From Merdicola sp905200315 (lineage in GTDB: Bacteria; Bacillota; Clostridia; TANB77; CAG-508), in NCBI GenBank assembly GCA_902461935.1, contig CABPZP010000015.1, positions 1 through 39,101 of the forward strand: DNA of 39,101 nucleotides. The letters are read 5' to 3'. The notes under the pieces are model-generated. The model worked only from the letters and a program-made list of their open reading frames with translations. It searched no databases and was not told the DNA's origin. Position numbers and translations under genes: made by a program. Each line of letters opens with the position of its first letter. Positions within the stretch are counted from its first letter, which is position 1. This document shows, one piece after another, positions 13,227-23,208 of the stretch.

Positions 13227-14390
13227 TTATATTTCAAATGAAATAACAAAATCCGTACCTTCATTTAATTTAACCACAAAGTTTTTTTCCATAGAATTTG
13301 CTGCGCTACTTATATTATTTTTTAATGTTGTATTTACAATATAATTTCCATCATCATTTTCTTCTACATAATTTACATCTAAGTAATTTGTTTCATAAAA
13401 ATTATTTTCTATATATTCTCTAAATTTATCTAAACTATCTAAATTACCGTTTTTTTCTGTTTCTTCTAACTTTTCATAAGCTTGCTTATAATCTTTTGAA
13501 TTTATCATTTTTAAAAATATATCAACATTAGTATGAGCTTTAGAAGAATTGTCTAATGAATTATAATCCTCTATATAATTTTCAGTTAATATAGTATAAT
13601 TATCCAATCTTACTTTGCTTATTTCATTTTTATTAACAAATATTATATATTGATTTTTATACTCATTCTCCATAATATACTCTATTATATCATCATTTTC
13701 ATCTACTTTATATTTTAAAAGTATTGAATTTTTTAGTTTTTCTATATTATCACTTACATATCTTTTATAATTATTAATTTCATTATTAAATTTTTTAGTT
13801 TTATACTCAGATTCTAATAAATTATAAAAATTATCTGTATCATACATTAACTGATATTTTAGTGTTTCATATTTATATTCTGCTATTTCTTCATCGTCTT
13901 TAAAGCAATATGTATAATTTTTTGTTTTATTTTCTTCAATTTCGTTATTATCTTTTATATTTATATCTTCAACATCTTGACAATCTATTCTCTCTATATT
14001 ATATACACAATCTTTATAATTCATTTTGACTTTATAAAATTCATAATTCACATTATTTTGTCCGACATTTAAGCTTTTCACAGCATAATTAGTTATATTT
14101 AAACTTTCTTCCGTGTATTGTAATATATTGATTACATAACAATTTATAAAATTTTCATCTTTATTTTTATTATATTCAAATATGCATTCACTAACAGTAT
14201 AAAAATCTACACTATTATCTACTTTTTGTTTATCTTCATATTTAATTTCTTCTGTTTCTTCATCTTTTAAATATTCATCTGAGTTCTTACTTTTAGATAT
14301 TTCTTGTCTATTATTTATTGATATTAATAAAATAAACAAGCTTCCAATAATTACTATTAAAAATATTATAATAACCTTCAATCTTTTCAT
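13227..14390 (-). CDS. VirB8/TcpC-like membrane-anchored protein, copy A
   Basis: A 387-residue protein with one N-terminal membrane helix (residues 5-25) and the rest outside. It is a paralogue of the proteins at 16943-18244 and 19699-20625. Copies A and B share a middle region (a Tyr-rich segment with DNYTILTENYIEDYN in A, DTYTIDSDEFNNKYN in B). They also share a C-terminal domain with DVFLKMINSKDYKQAYEKL in A and KIFQALNRKDYNYIYEKL in B. That last pattern is the helix-plus-cone start of NTF2-like folds such as VirB8/TcpC. VirB8-type proteins form the periplasm-equivalent scaffold of T4SSs. The VirB8 assignment is structural inference. Confidence 0.7.
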   Translation of the reverse strand: MKRLKVIIIFLIVIIGSLFILLISINNRQEISKSKNSDEYLKDEETEEIKYEDKQKVDNSVDFYTVSECIFEYNKNKDENFINCYVINILQYTEESLNITNYAVKSLNVGQNNVNYEFYKVKMNYKDCVYNIERIDCQDVEDINIKDNNEIEENKTKNYTYCFKDDEEIAEYKYETLKYQLMYDTDNFYNLLESEYKTKKFNNEINNYKRYVSDNIEKLKNSILLKYKVDENDDIIEYIMENEYKNQYIIFVNKNEISKVRLDNYTILTENYIEDYNSLDNSSKAHTNVDIFLKMINSKDYKQAYEKLEETEKNGNLDSLDKFREYIENNFYETNYLDVNYVEENDDGNYIVNTTLKNNISSAANSMEKNFVVKLNEGTDFVISFEI

Positions 14391-14401
14391 CTATACTCCC
14401 T

Positions 14402-16912
14402 TTAATTAGATGGTGCTCTCCAACAAACAACACCACTTGTATTTGTATAATTTCTTGGTCCTTTACATGGAGTACCTCCACCAGAACTTATCATACAACT
14501 TGTTTGATCCCAGACCTTACCATTTCCTGCATATATCATTGCATGACCGCCACTATAAGCTCCACCTGTTGATGGTCTATTCCATACATCTCCTGGTTTT
14601 GATTCTGAAAGAGGAACTTGCTTCCATCCAGCAGCTTTTAGCATATCCGGTATTCCTCCTGAACCTGTCCAGTGATAATTATATTTATTTATTTGACTCT
14701 CAGTTAGCAATCCAGATTTATATAATACAACAGATACATATGTTGCACAAACTAGATTTGTATCTGATTCATATGTTTTTTTTATATTTCCATATGTCTG
14801 TGGTCCATAATGTCCTTTCCTTCCTAAATATAATTGTGTAATTTCTTTACACGTTGATATTACATCACCATTTCCTTGAGTTTTAATCTTTATCCCTGCG
14901 GCTTTGTACATATCATCCATAAGTTTAGTTACATTATCTGCCCATTCATGTTCTTCATTATCTTTTCCTTTTTTCCAATAGTCTTTTTCAATTTTATAAA
15001 CTGTGTTATCGCCTTTACTAAAATAATAGCTTGGACTTGTAGCAATCAATTGTCCAAATCCCATTATTCCGTCTTCATCATTAGAAAACGCTGCCCAACT
15101 ACTATCACCTTTTTTCATTCCACTAATTGGTTGATAATTAAACCAATTATGACATGAATCAGCTCCGTGTCCAGCAGTACCTGCTGTTGTTTCAACTATT
15201 GAAACTGCTGCTGCAAAAACTGCATTAACATGATATTTTTTCTGCATTTCTAAAAATGTATCAACATTTGCTAATAATTTTTGATTAGTTGAATAACCCA
15301 TAAAAGCTTTTTTTAATGTTTTTTTATCATTTATAACTAAACTGCTATCTGACTTAGTTGTATCAACAATATAATCTCCACCACTTGTTGATGATGAATT
15401 ATTATTGCTTGTCCAACTTACCGCACTAGTTGTTTCTGTGACTTTTATTCCTTTTTTTATGTATTTTACTAATTCTCCATCTTTACTGTAATTTCCTTTT
15501 GAGTCAGCTTTTATTAGAGCTAAAAATTTGTCTGTATTGTCTGTTAATTGCATATCCGATGATGTGTATGTAGTAGTTGTTGTTGTTGTATCTGTTTTCA
15601 TTTTATGGTCTGTTACTTTTTTATAAACTTTTGCATCTACACTTTCAATAGAGTTTACCGTCATAGGACCTTCTGTGCCTTCGGCTTTATTATTCATAAT
15701 GTTTTCTTTTATTTTATCAATTTGATCTTGTGAAACAGTTGTTGTTGTATCTTCTTTATAATCTGAATCATTATCCATTTCCGTTTCATTTGAATCTGTA
15801 TTGGTATTGGTATTGGCCCTTATGTCTGTTACTTCACCTTTTACAGTCCAAGTATCTACAGCTGTTGGTTTTATTGTTATATTGTTAGATTCACTTGTTT
15901 CAGTAATTACCTTATATGCTGTATCTTCACTTGTATAATCATTTGCCCATTCTACCCCTTCAAAATTATCTGTTTTTAAAGGGTCATCTTCCATATCTCT
16001 CCAACTATATGTTCCACTAGTTTTATAATTTTCTTTTAATAATTCTCTACTTACAGTTCTTGTTTCACTTGTGTCATCTAATATAGAAAGTTCTATTTTT
16101 GCATTTTTCCCAAGTTTTGCAACTGCAACACCAAAGCCCTCGTTTGAATACATATTTCCTAATAAAATAGGCAACTTATACGACATTGTATATTGCTCAG
16201 TTAGCGTTTTTTGGTCTATTTTGTATTCAGAAATACTATAACTTGTGCTTGTTTCAGAACCATCTTGAGAATATGTGCCATCTGCCTGTTTATTTTCTGT
16301 TACAGTATTCGTCATACTCCAAGTTGCAACTACAATATTTCCATCATTGTCAACAGAAAACTTCATTTTTACATTATCTTTATCTGATGTAGATTTTCCA
16401 TCTCCCATCATAGATGTAAAAGAACCATAATTAATATACTGCATGTCCTTATTTTCTCTTTTTAAATAAATAGCTCCTTTAATTACATTTGATACTTCTC
16501 CTTCTTTTTCGTCTCCATAGTCCACACCATCTATATACGGATATTGTGTTGCATAATAAGCCTCTAAAGAAGCTTTTAATAAAGCATCTGTAAGATAAGT
16601 TTCATCTATATTTATAGACTCGCTTGCCATCTCTTTTTTTACTTCTTTTATTAAATCATCATTTATAATAACTGCTGGTGTATCTGATGAATTATCAAAA
16701 ACACTTGTAACTTTTGAAGCTGCTTTTACAACTTCATCTGCTATATCCTTTAATTTTCCTTGTATAACAAAAAAACATCCAGCAATTAAAATAAATCCTA
16801 ATAAATAAGGTCCTACAGTTGTTAATATTTTTTTTGCTAATTCCTTAGCTAGTTTCTTTATTTCTTTCTTAGCTTCTTCTTTAGCAGCTTCAAAATTTTG
16901 CTTTATTCCCAT
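14402..16912 (-). CDS. Bifunctional wall hydrolase of the T4SS (lysozyme-like plus NlpC/P60-like)
   Basis: An 836-residue protein. ATG 16912 is set by GGAGG five bases before it. About residues 1-30 form a charged cytoplasmic helix and 36-58 a membrane helix (VGPYLLGFILIAGCFFVIQG). About 80-540 are a Thr/Ser/Asp-rich beta region of unknown family. About 555-680 are a lysozyme-like glucosaminidase domain with likely Glu in SIVETTAG and WFNYQPISG. The C-terminal 150 residues are an NlpC/P60-like endopeptidase with Cys in NLVCATYV and His in GGHAMIYAG. It corresponds to the VirB1/CwlT/PrgK class that opens peptidoglycan for the secretion channel. It stands between two VirB8-like genes. Confidence 0.85.
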   Translation of the reverse strand: MGIKQNFEAAKEEAKKEIKKLAKELAKKILTTVGPYLLGFILIAGCFFVIQGKLKDIADEVVKAASKVTSVFDNSSDTPAVIINDDLIKEVKKEMASESINIDETYLTDALLKASLEAYYATQYPYIDGVDYGDEKEGEVSNVIKGAIYLKRENKDMQYINYGSFTSMMGDGKSTSDKDNVKMKFSVDNDGNIVVATWSMTNTVTENKQADGTYSQDGSETSTSYSISEYKIDQKTLTEQYTMSYKLPILLGNMYSNEGFGVAVAKLGKNAKIELSILDDTSETRTVSRELLKENYKTSGTYSWRDMEDDPLKTDNFEGVEWANDYTSEDTAYKVITETSESNNITIKPTAVDTWTVKGEVTDIRANTNTNTDSNETEMDNDSDYKEDTTTTVSQDQIDKIKENIMNNKAEGTEGPMTVNSIESVDAKVYKKVTDHKMKTDTTTTTTTYTSSDMQLTDNTDKFLALIKADSKGNYSKDGELVKYIKKGIKVTETTSAVSWTSNNNSSSTSGGDYIVDTTKSDSSLVINDKKTLKKAFMGYSTNQKLLANVDTFLEMQKKYHVNAVFAAAVSIVETTAGTAGHGADSCHNWFNYQPISGMKKGDSSWAAFSNDEDGIMGFGQLIATSPSYYFSKGDNTVYKIEKDYWKKGKDNEEHEWADNVTKLMDDMYKAAGIKIKTQGNGDVISTCKEITQLYLGRKGHYGPQTYGNIKKTYESDTNLVCATYVSVVLYKSGLLTESQINKYNYHWTGSGGIPDMLKAAGWKQVPLSESKPGDVWNRPSTGGAYSGGHAMIYAGNGKVWDQTSCMISSGGGTPCKGPRNYTNTSGVVCWRAPSN

Positions 16913-16942
16913 ATATTCCTCCAAAGTATAACTATACTTTTT

Positions 16943-18244
16943 TTAGTCTACATTAAATGCCATTTTAAAGTTATTATTATCTTCTAGCTTTATAATAAAA
17001 TTCTTTGTCACTTTCTTTTCTTCGTTTGCACTTTCTGTTGCATCAGATAAAGATATTTTATACACATACACTCCAGATTTTTCCTCAAAATCTCCATATT
17101 CTATTTTGTTAATATCAAAGAACGTACTTTTAGCATATGTTTCAAAATCTGTTAATGTTGGGAAATTATTCTGTTTAAAATTATCATCTAGCTTTTCATA
17201 TATATAATTATAATCTTTTCTATTTAAAGCTTGAAATATTTTTTCCAAGTTCATTCCAACTTTTAATTGTTCTGAACCATTATTATATTTGTTGTTAAAT
17301 TCATCTGAATCTATAGTATATGTATCAAGCATTACAGTATAATCCATAACACCTTTATCTTTAAAAATATAATAATTACCATATTGATCTATGCAAATAT
17401 ATTCTGTGTAATCTTGATTATCATTTATACTTTTATATTTCTTTAATTGTATATTCTTTAATTCTTCTTTTATTTTTTTAGAATAATTTTTATAATCGTT
17501 AATATTACTAAATTTTTTATTTTTATATTCTTGTTCTATATAATTATAAGAAACTTCATTTTTTGCAATAAAAATATTTTTAAAATTATCAAAATCTCTT
17601 TTTGCAACATATTCATCATTTATTTCTTCTTCCATTATTTCATTATAATCATTACCTTCAATTGAATTTATATTGTCATTTAACAAGACATTATCAATAT
17701 CAACATTATTCTCTAGGATTGGAATAATTGAAAAACAATTTGTATTTATATCAATATTTACTATTATAGATAAGTCTCCTAAATAATTGTAATCTATATC
17801 CTGAATAAATCCATAAAATATAAATTGTTTTATATTTTCTTTATTAACATTTTTTACTTTTAAAGTTGTAAATACCGCATTAGAATCAATTTTATTTACA
17901 TATTCAAAAATATTTTCAGTTTTTATCTTATTATCTTCTATGTATTTTTTATCTAAAATTCCTAAAATGCTTTCTTTGTAATTATTTAATAATTCTGCAT
18001 CATCTTCAATTCCTAATCCATTTATCTTCTCTCTATTTATTGCATCAACATATAATGTAGCACAGTTTTCGGCAACATAATAATTGTTTCCGTCATTTGC
18101 AGCTTCAATAATTTCCTGCTCATTAATTTCACTATTTTCATTGTTTTTCTGTTCTTTATTATTAATTTTATTTAACAAAACTATAATAATTATTATTGTA
18201 ATAAATATTATTCCAATAGCTATTAATAATTTTTTTTTCTTCAT
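16943..18244 (-). CDS. VirB8/TcpC-like membrane-anchored protein, copy B
   Basis: A 433-residue protein with N-terminal KKKK and a membrane helix (residues 6-25). It has a long extracytoplasmic part with an Asn/Glu/Asp-rich linker and an NTF2-like C-terminal domain (KIFQALNRKDYNYIYEKLDD). It is clearly related to copy A, and more weakly to copy C (EFADLCNKNNVNEAYNMLGD). The SD is AGAAAGGTGAG. Placement between the two wall hydrolases suggests a duplicated anchor and hydrolase module. Confidence 0.7.
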   Translation of the reverse strand: MKKKKLLIAIGIIFITIIIIIVLLNKINNKEQKNNENSEINEQEIIEAANDGNNYYVAENCATLYVDAINREKINGLGIEDDAELLNNYKESILGILDKKYIEDNKIKTENIFEYVNKIDSNAVFTTLKVKNVNKENIKQFIFYGFIQDIDYNYLGDLSIIVNIDINTNCFSIIPILENNVDIDNVLLNDNINSIEGNDYNEIMEEEINDEYVAKRDFDNFKNIFIAKNEVSYNYIEQEYKNKKFSNINDYKNYSKKIKEELKNIQLKKYKSINDNQDYTEYICIDQYGNYYIFKDKGVMDYTVMLDTYTIDSDEFNNKYNNGSEQLKVGMNLEKIFQALNRKDYNYIYEKLDDNFKQNNFPTLTDFETYAKSTFFDINKIEYGDFEEKSGVYVYKISLSDATESANEEKKVTKNFIIKLEDNNNFKMAFNVD

Positions 18245-18276
18245 ACAAACTCACCTTTCTACATATATAATTACTT

Positions 18277-19674
18277 TTAATGCCCTGTAAAAGAAAAATG
18301 CATATAATCTTGATAATTTCCTGACCAGTTTCCTCCCCAAGACCAGCCTTTTGCTTTAAAAGCTTTTACTAATATTCCATTTTTAGGAATAGAATATTCA
18401 CTTTTACTTGGGTTCCAAAAACTTCCAGCATATACAGTACTACCTCTATGTGAATAATTCTCATTTACATTTATATCAATTGCAACACCATATGAATGAT
18501 GTGATAAATTTGTTCCTCCATTATTCATTTTTCTATATGAAAATCCTGCAGCTTCATATATTTTAAACCCAGCATCTTGAGCTTGTTTAAATACATCCTG
18601 CACATCTTTTTCTAATTTTTTATTAATTGTTAAATTTCCATTGTATTTCTTCCCATTTTTTTTAGTCATAGGAACTTTTATTGTTTTCATATACTGTTTG
18701 CATCCACTCTCAGTTGTTGGAATTTTATTATCAAATAAATATTTTAATTTTTCATCTGATGTACCATTAGCAACAGATATAGAAGAACCACTAGTTGCAG
18801 ACTGAGATTTTCCATGGAACTGATTATAATATTTTTTAGCTGCATCTACTCTTTTTTGCATACTACTATAAAAATATGTACTTCCTGGTCTTTCGAAAGT
18901 TGCACAAAATGCTTTTGTTGCATCTTCAACATTATTGGCTTTTTTCCAATCATTTTCCGTGTACTGTCTACCATATATGTTTGTTGTCATAAAAGCTTTT
19001 CCTGCATACCCCTTTGCTGGCCCATTCCCTTTTATTTCTGTTATTAAAAATTCTACTTGTGAATCTTCATCATGCCATGTTACGCCTTTCTTTTGAGCAT
19101 ATTTCTTTAAGTTTGTATTTCTTCCAGTTGAACCTCTGCTCGAGTTTGTCCATTGGCATAGTCCTATACCACCATTGTTTTCGTTATATCCTCCTTCAAC
19201 TAATTTTGGATTAAATCCAGATTCCCCATATATATTTCCCATTACACCAGCTGCAGCATATTCACTTGCTCCTATTCCTATTAATGCAAACCAAACTTTT
19301 TCCTCAATAGAATTACCAGATATTGTTGTTGTATCATTAAATCCACTTGTATCGTATGCTGAAAAATCTAGCTCTGTTTTATATGAATCATTCCCGGTAT
19401 ATTTATAATAAATATACTTATAAGTGTTTTCATAATCTGAAATCTCTTTATCTTTCCTTAAAATCTCTAACACCATATCAATTGAAGTTAGGTATTCACT
19501 CTCAATATCAGATTTATCTTTTTCATCTCCTGCATATGATATATTTTGCATAAAAGAAGCACATATGAATATAGCTACAATTTTTATAAATATACATTTA
19601 TTAACAAGTTTATTTATTGAATTTCTTTTTTTATCTTTTGATATAGCTTGTACTTTTCCTTTTTTTATTTTCAT
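18277..19674 (-). CDS. Bifunctional wall hydrolase: phage-tail-type lysozyme plus M15 carboxypeptidase
   Basis: A 465-residue secreted or anchored protein; residues about 27-47 are a signal or membrane helix (IKIVAIFICASFMQNISYAG). About 125-290 match the phage tail lysozyme domain (AAGVMGNIYGESGFNPKLVE, then GGIGLCQWTN) with Glu in YGES as the likely acid. The C-terminal 130 residues are an M15/VanY-type Zn peptidase with motifs SHHSYGVAIDIN (His, Asp ligands) and YMHFSF (His ligand). The two activities would cut glycan and stem peptide. It is a second VirB1-like enzyme of unrelated ancestry to the one at 14402. Confidence 0.88.
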   Translation of the reverse strand: MKIKKGKVQAISKDKKRNSINKLVNKCIFIKIVAIFICASFMQNISYAGDEKDKSDIESEYLTSIDMVLEILRKDKEISDYENTYKYIYYKYTGNDSYKTELDFSAYDTSGFNDTTTISGNSIEEKVWFALIGIGASEYAAAGVMGNIYGESGFNPKLVEGGYNENNGGIGLCQWTNSSRGSTGRNTNLKKYAQKKGVTWHDEDSQVEFLITEIKGNGPAKGYAGKAFMTTNIYGRQYTENDWKKANNVEDATKAFCATFERPGSTYFYSSMQKRVDAAKKYYNQFHGKSQSATSGSSISVANGTSDEKLKYLFDNKIPTTESGCKQYMKTIKVPMTKKNGKKYNGNLTINKKLEKDVQDVFKQAQDAGFKIYEAAGFSYRKMNNGGTNLSHHSYGVAIDINVNENYSHRGSTVYAGSFWNPSKSEYSIPKNGILVKAFKAKGWSWGGNWSGNYQDYMHFSFTGH

Positions 19675-19698
19675 ATATGCTCCTCCATTTGGATTTTA

Positions 19699-20625
19699 CT
19701 ATAACTGAACCTCAATTTCTTCTGTATTTTCCATATTTTCTGTATCTAATATTGCAGAAGAAAATACAATTTTATCATCATTAATATCTGCACTATATTG
19801 TTTTATAAATTTTAATTTTATGTCTTTTGTTACTCCTGCATAATATTTAAAGCTATTTATTCCAGCTTCATAATTTGAACAATTTATTTTTGTTTCTTCA
19901 TTAGTTTCCAAATACGTACTAGAAACAGAATTTAAATTATCTAAAATAATTTCATTATCGTTCTTGTTTTCTACTTTTATGCTATATATTTCATAATCTT
20001 TAAATACATCCACATAATTTATAGTAAATTTAATATTGTTAATTTCTTGTTCTTTGTTTAATTCTTTTCTTTTTATATATCTATTTACATTTAGCTTTTT
20101 ATTTTCGCTATCAATTGTAATATAATCTTGAAATTTTTCACTATCTACATTACCTGTTGATAAAATATCTCCTGTATATGTAACTAAATATGTAACAAAA
20201 TTTTCAGAATCTATCCAATTTTTTACATCTATAGATTTTTCACTTTTAAAAACTGTTTCTATGTAATTCTTTGTAAAAGTTTCTATATTGGGATATAGGT
20301 TTTCTTTACATTCGTCACCTAACATATTGTATGCCTCATTTACATTGTTCTTATTGCATAAATCAGCAAATTCTTTTATTAAATTGTAGTTTTCTGTAGC
20401 TGTTTCTGTATCTAATTTAGAGTCTGTAATAACAGAAGTTCTTGAACTTTTTACTTCATCTAAAATATTTTCTGCATCATTATTATTTTTTTCTTCTTCA
20501 GAACCACTTACTAGTCCATTTAATGTTTTTATTAATAAAATTATAAACGCACAAATTATTGCTACTATTATAATTATATTTCTTTTTTGATTTATAAATC
20601 TAAAAAAATTGTTATAGAATTTCAT
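19699..20625 (-). CDS. VirB8/TcpC-like membrane-anchored protein, copy C
   Basis: A 308-residue protein; residues about 15-36 are a membrane helix (NIIIIVAIICAFIILLIKTL). An NTF2-like region at 78-180 (LIKEFADLCNKNNVNEAYNM) is followed by a beta-rich C-terminal domain resembling an Ig-like or TcpC second domain. Its ATG overlaps the stop of the VirB6-like gene, so translation is coupled. It is the shortest and most canonical of the three VirB8-like proteins and most likely the true scaffold component. Confidence 0.75.
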   Translation of the reverse strand: MKFYNNFFRFINQKRNIIIIVAIICAFIILLIKTLNGLVSGSEEEKNNNDAENILDEVKSSRTSVITDSKLDTETATENYNLIKEFADLCNKNNVNEAYNMLGDECKENLYPNIETFTKNYIETVFKSEKSIDVKNWIDSENFVTYLVTYTGDILSTGNVDSEKFQDYITIDSENKKLNVNRYIKRKELNKEQEINNIKFTINYVDVFKDYEIYSIKVENKNDNEIILDNLNSVSSTYLETNEETKINCSNYEAGINSFKYYAGVTKDIKLKFIKQYSADINDDKIVFSSAILDTENMENTEEIEVQL

Positions 20626-23189
20626 TACTTTTCTCCTGCTTTAGTATTATTCATTTCCGGTGCATTTGATGGTGCTTTTCTTTTATTTTTTACAACTTCT
20701 TTGTTTCCCTTCATATGTTGTACTCCATCCATTAATAAATCAGCCTTCCAATTTTTTGTAGCATTACTATCATTTTGTGCACCCTCTGCATTTAATTCAT
20801 TAATATATGTTGATTTTTGATTTAAATCCTTCTTTGAATACTCTTTTGTCATTGATTTACTTGCTAAAACAAATTGCATTGCCTCTTTATCATTTAACCC
20901 TTGTTCTTTATAATAATTTTCTAATTCTATAGCCTGCATTTTTGCATCATTATCTTCAAAGCCTTCATATTGATTATATTTAGAAGCTTGTGCCATTATT
21001 TGCTCACGTTCTGCTCCATATTTTCCTGTTCTTTGTTCGAAGTATTTTTGGTTATCTCCATTGTTCATGAATTCCTTAGTACGTTGTTGTTGTTCTCTTA
21101 TCTTTTTATTTTCCTGCATTTTATCCCAACCTTCAGTAGCTTCAGTTTTAAAATCTGTAAATCCATTTCCAAAGTCCTTTATTCCTCCTGGAATTTTAGT
21201 TGCCAAACTTCCAACAGTTCCTCCAGCTTTGCTTCCAAGTGCAGTAGCTGTTCCAAATGCTGCCATTGCCTTACTTGCATCTCCTGTAAGAGCTCCTGTA
21301 ATAGCAGCTGCACTTAATCCAACCATAGCACCTCCTGCAGCTCCAGCAATTCTTCCAGCTGTCTTTCCAAGGTTCTTCCAAGTTTTTGGATTTTTTATTG
21401 TTCTACCAGCTGCACTAAACGCTTTTTTCTTAGCAAGAGCAGCCATTTTTCTTGCTGTTCCCTTTGGCTTTTCATTTTTATTGTTATCTTGATTATTTTT
21501 ACCGCTATTTTCACCACTATTTTTATCTTCTTTATTTTCATTATTGTTTCCATTTCCATATGCTGGCGAATTATTATAAGCATCTAGTTCAGCATTTTGG
21601 TTATTAGTTAAGTTATCTCTATAATCTTGATTATCTGGTTCTTGTTTTTTCTGCTTATCTTTATCATTTTTCTCTTCTTGTTGCATTCCATCATCCATGA
21701 TATCTGCTCCTAAAGCTAATGATCCATCTGCAGCTTCTTGCAATCCTGATGGTACTTCTGATTGTGCTCCAACATTTGATCCTAGATTATAATTAGGACT
21801 CTTTCTAGATATCTTTCCTTTCTCGGCACTTCCATTTCCACCTGTACCATCTTTTGCATTTGAACCACCTTTTCCTCTTGATAATAAATTTTTAGTCAAT
21901 TGTGATCCCGCTCCTGCTGCAATTGCTCCACCTAAACCAGGAGGTGTTCCAGCTTTATCAAATCCAAACATCTTCTTTAATAAATTCTCTGCTTGGCTTA
22001 TAAATAATAAAGCAACAATTGCGTATATTAAGTTTGTTCTTGCTAGTTCAACAGAAGTTCCTATTAATACTGTATACAACACTAAGTGAAATGGTTGTAT
22101 TAAAGCATTAAATAAATATTCCTTAAACCACATATTAAATGCTTGCGCTTTTCCATCATTCATTTTATCTAAAGGATATGTCATTGCAACAAATGGTGCA
22201 ATTATGGTTAAAAATGCCATCATAACAACCCTTTTCATATATGTAACTGCAAATTTCACAGTATACACAATTAATACAATATATATTATTAAATATGTTG
22301 CACCTGTTAATACTGCTTTATCATGTTTACCACCCATTTGAGCATAAAATCTTGCATATGCAGTTAAATTTGGAAGTGATTCAAGTTTATCATTTTTTTT
22401 ATAATTTTTAGCATAAGTATTACAATCATAATTAAATGTAAATTCTTTCTCTCTGTCAGATTTCATATCTTCATCTTTAGCATCGTCCCATGCATCTAAA
22501 GCTGTTGGATAATATAATTGAACATCTTCAGCAGAACTACTAATCATATCTGTTATTTTTTCTGTTAAAAATATTGTAAACGCCATTATATAATGAAGCA
22601 TAAATAATAAGCACATTCCAACTAGCCAATCTACCAACATTTGCTTGTATTTTGCCTTATCTGATGCAGTACTAGAAATAATGATTTTTATCCCAACATA
22701 TACAAGTATAGAAAGCATTGCTACTAATGCTAAGTTTCTAATTGCAACATACCAATTTGCAATTACTGATCTTAAACTTGATAATGCCTTCGTTGTTTTG
22801 TCGCTTGAAACCTTATAATCTTTATTAGTAATTGGATTTATAAAATCTATATTTAATATTTCTATTTGATTTGAAAATATAGCTTCTGGACTAATTACTA
22901 TATCAGGATAATCTATTTTATCATCATCTCCAGTCCATATATTTGTTTTACTATAATTACCATCTAGAGCTTCACTACGAACTGTTCCTCTAAAAGTTCC
23001 GGTAAATCCAAATTGTATTACTTGCATAACAACGTCTGCAAGTGTTAAAGTTACACTTTTTATAGGGTCAAATAAAACTCCGCCTAAACCTGCATTTGAG
23101 ATTTGTGTTGGTGCAATAAAGTTTAGTGTTGTTATACATACTAAAATTAAAGCTATCTTTTGTACAGTTCTATTTAATTTTTGTTTCAT
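20625..23189 (-). CDS. VirB6/TrbL-like polytopic channel protein
   Basis: An 854-residue protein. A signal-like helix (about 8-26) is followed by an amphipathic GGVLFDPIKSVTLTLADVVM segment. The membrane helices are about 142-170, 187-214, 285-312, 318-342 and 362-400. This is the usual VirB6/TrbL core with FAVTYMKRVVMMAFLTIIAP. From about 420 on there is a large hydrophilic tail, Asn/Lys/Asp-rich around 500-570, then an Ala/Gly-rich hydrophobic block (about 600-670) and a charged C-terminus. VirB6 proteins form the inner-membrane pore. The long tail is typical of Gram-positive forms; its Ala/Gly block could insert into or pack against a membrane. Confidence 0.85.
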   Translation of the reverse strand: MKQKLNRTVQKIALILVCITTLNFIAPTQISNAGLGGVLFDPIKSVTLTLADVVMQVIQFGFTGTFRGTVRSEALDGNYSKTNIWTGDDDKIDYPDIVISPEAIFSNQIEILNIDFINPITNKDYKVSSDKTTKALSSLRSVIANWYVAIRNLALVAMLSILVYVGIKIIISSTASDKAKYKQMLVDWLVGMCLLFMLHYIMAFTIFLTEKITDMISSSAEDVQLYYPTALDAWDDAKDEDMKSDREKEFTFNYDCNTYAKNYKKNDKLESLPNLTAYARFYAQMGGKHDKAVLTGATYLIIYIVLIVYTVKFAVTYMKRVVMMAFLTIIAPFVAMTYPLDKMNDGKAQAFNMWFKEYLFNALIQPFHLVLYTVLIGTSVELARTNLIYAIVALLFISQAENLLKKMFGFDKAGTPPGLGGAIAAGAGSQLTKNLLSRGKGGSNAKDGTGGNGSAEKGKISRKSPNYNLGSNVGAQSEVPSGLQEAADGSLALGADIMDDGMQQEEKNDKDKQKKQEPDNQDYRDNLTNNQNAELDAYNNSPAYGNGNNNENKEDKNSGENSGKNNQDNNKNEKPKGTARKMAALAKKKAFSAAGRTIKNPKTWKNLGKTAGRIAGAAGGAMVGLSAAAITGALTGDASKAMAAFGTATALGSKAGGTVGSLATKIPGGIKDFGNGFTDFKTEATEGWDKMQENKKIREQQQRTKEFMNNGDNQKYFEQRTGKYGAEREQIMAQASKYNQYEGFEDNDAKMQAIELENYYKEQGLNDKEAMQFVLASKSMTKEYSKKDLNQKSTYINELNAEGAQNDSNATKNWKADLLMDGVQHMKGNKEVVKNKRKAPSNAPEMNNTKAGEK

Positions 23190-23208
23190 TTTTTCCTCCT
23201 TTATTGCT

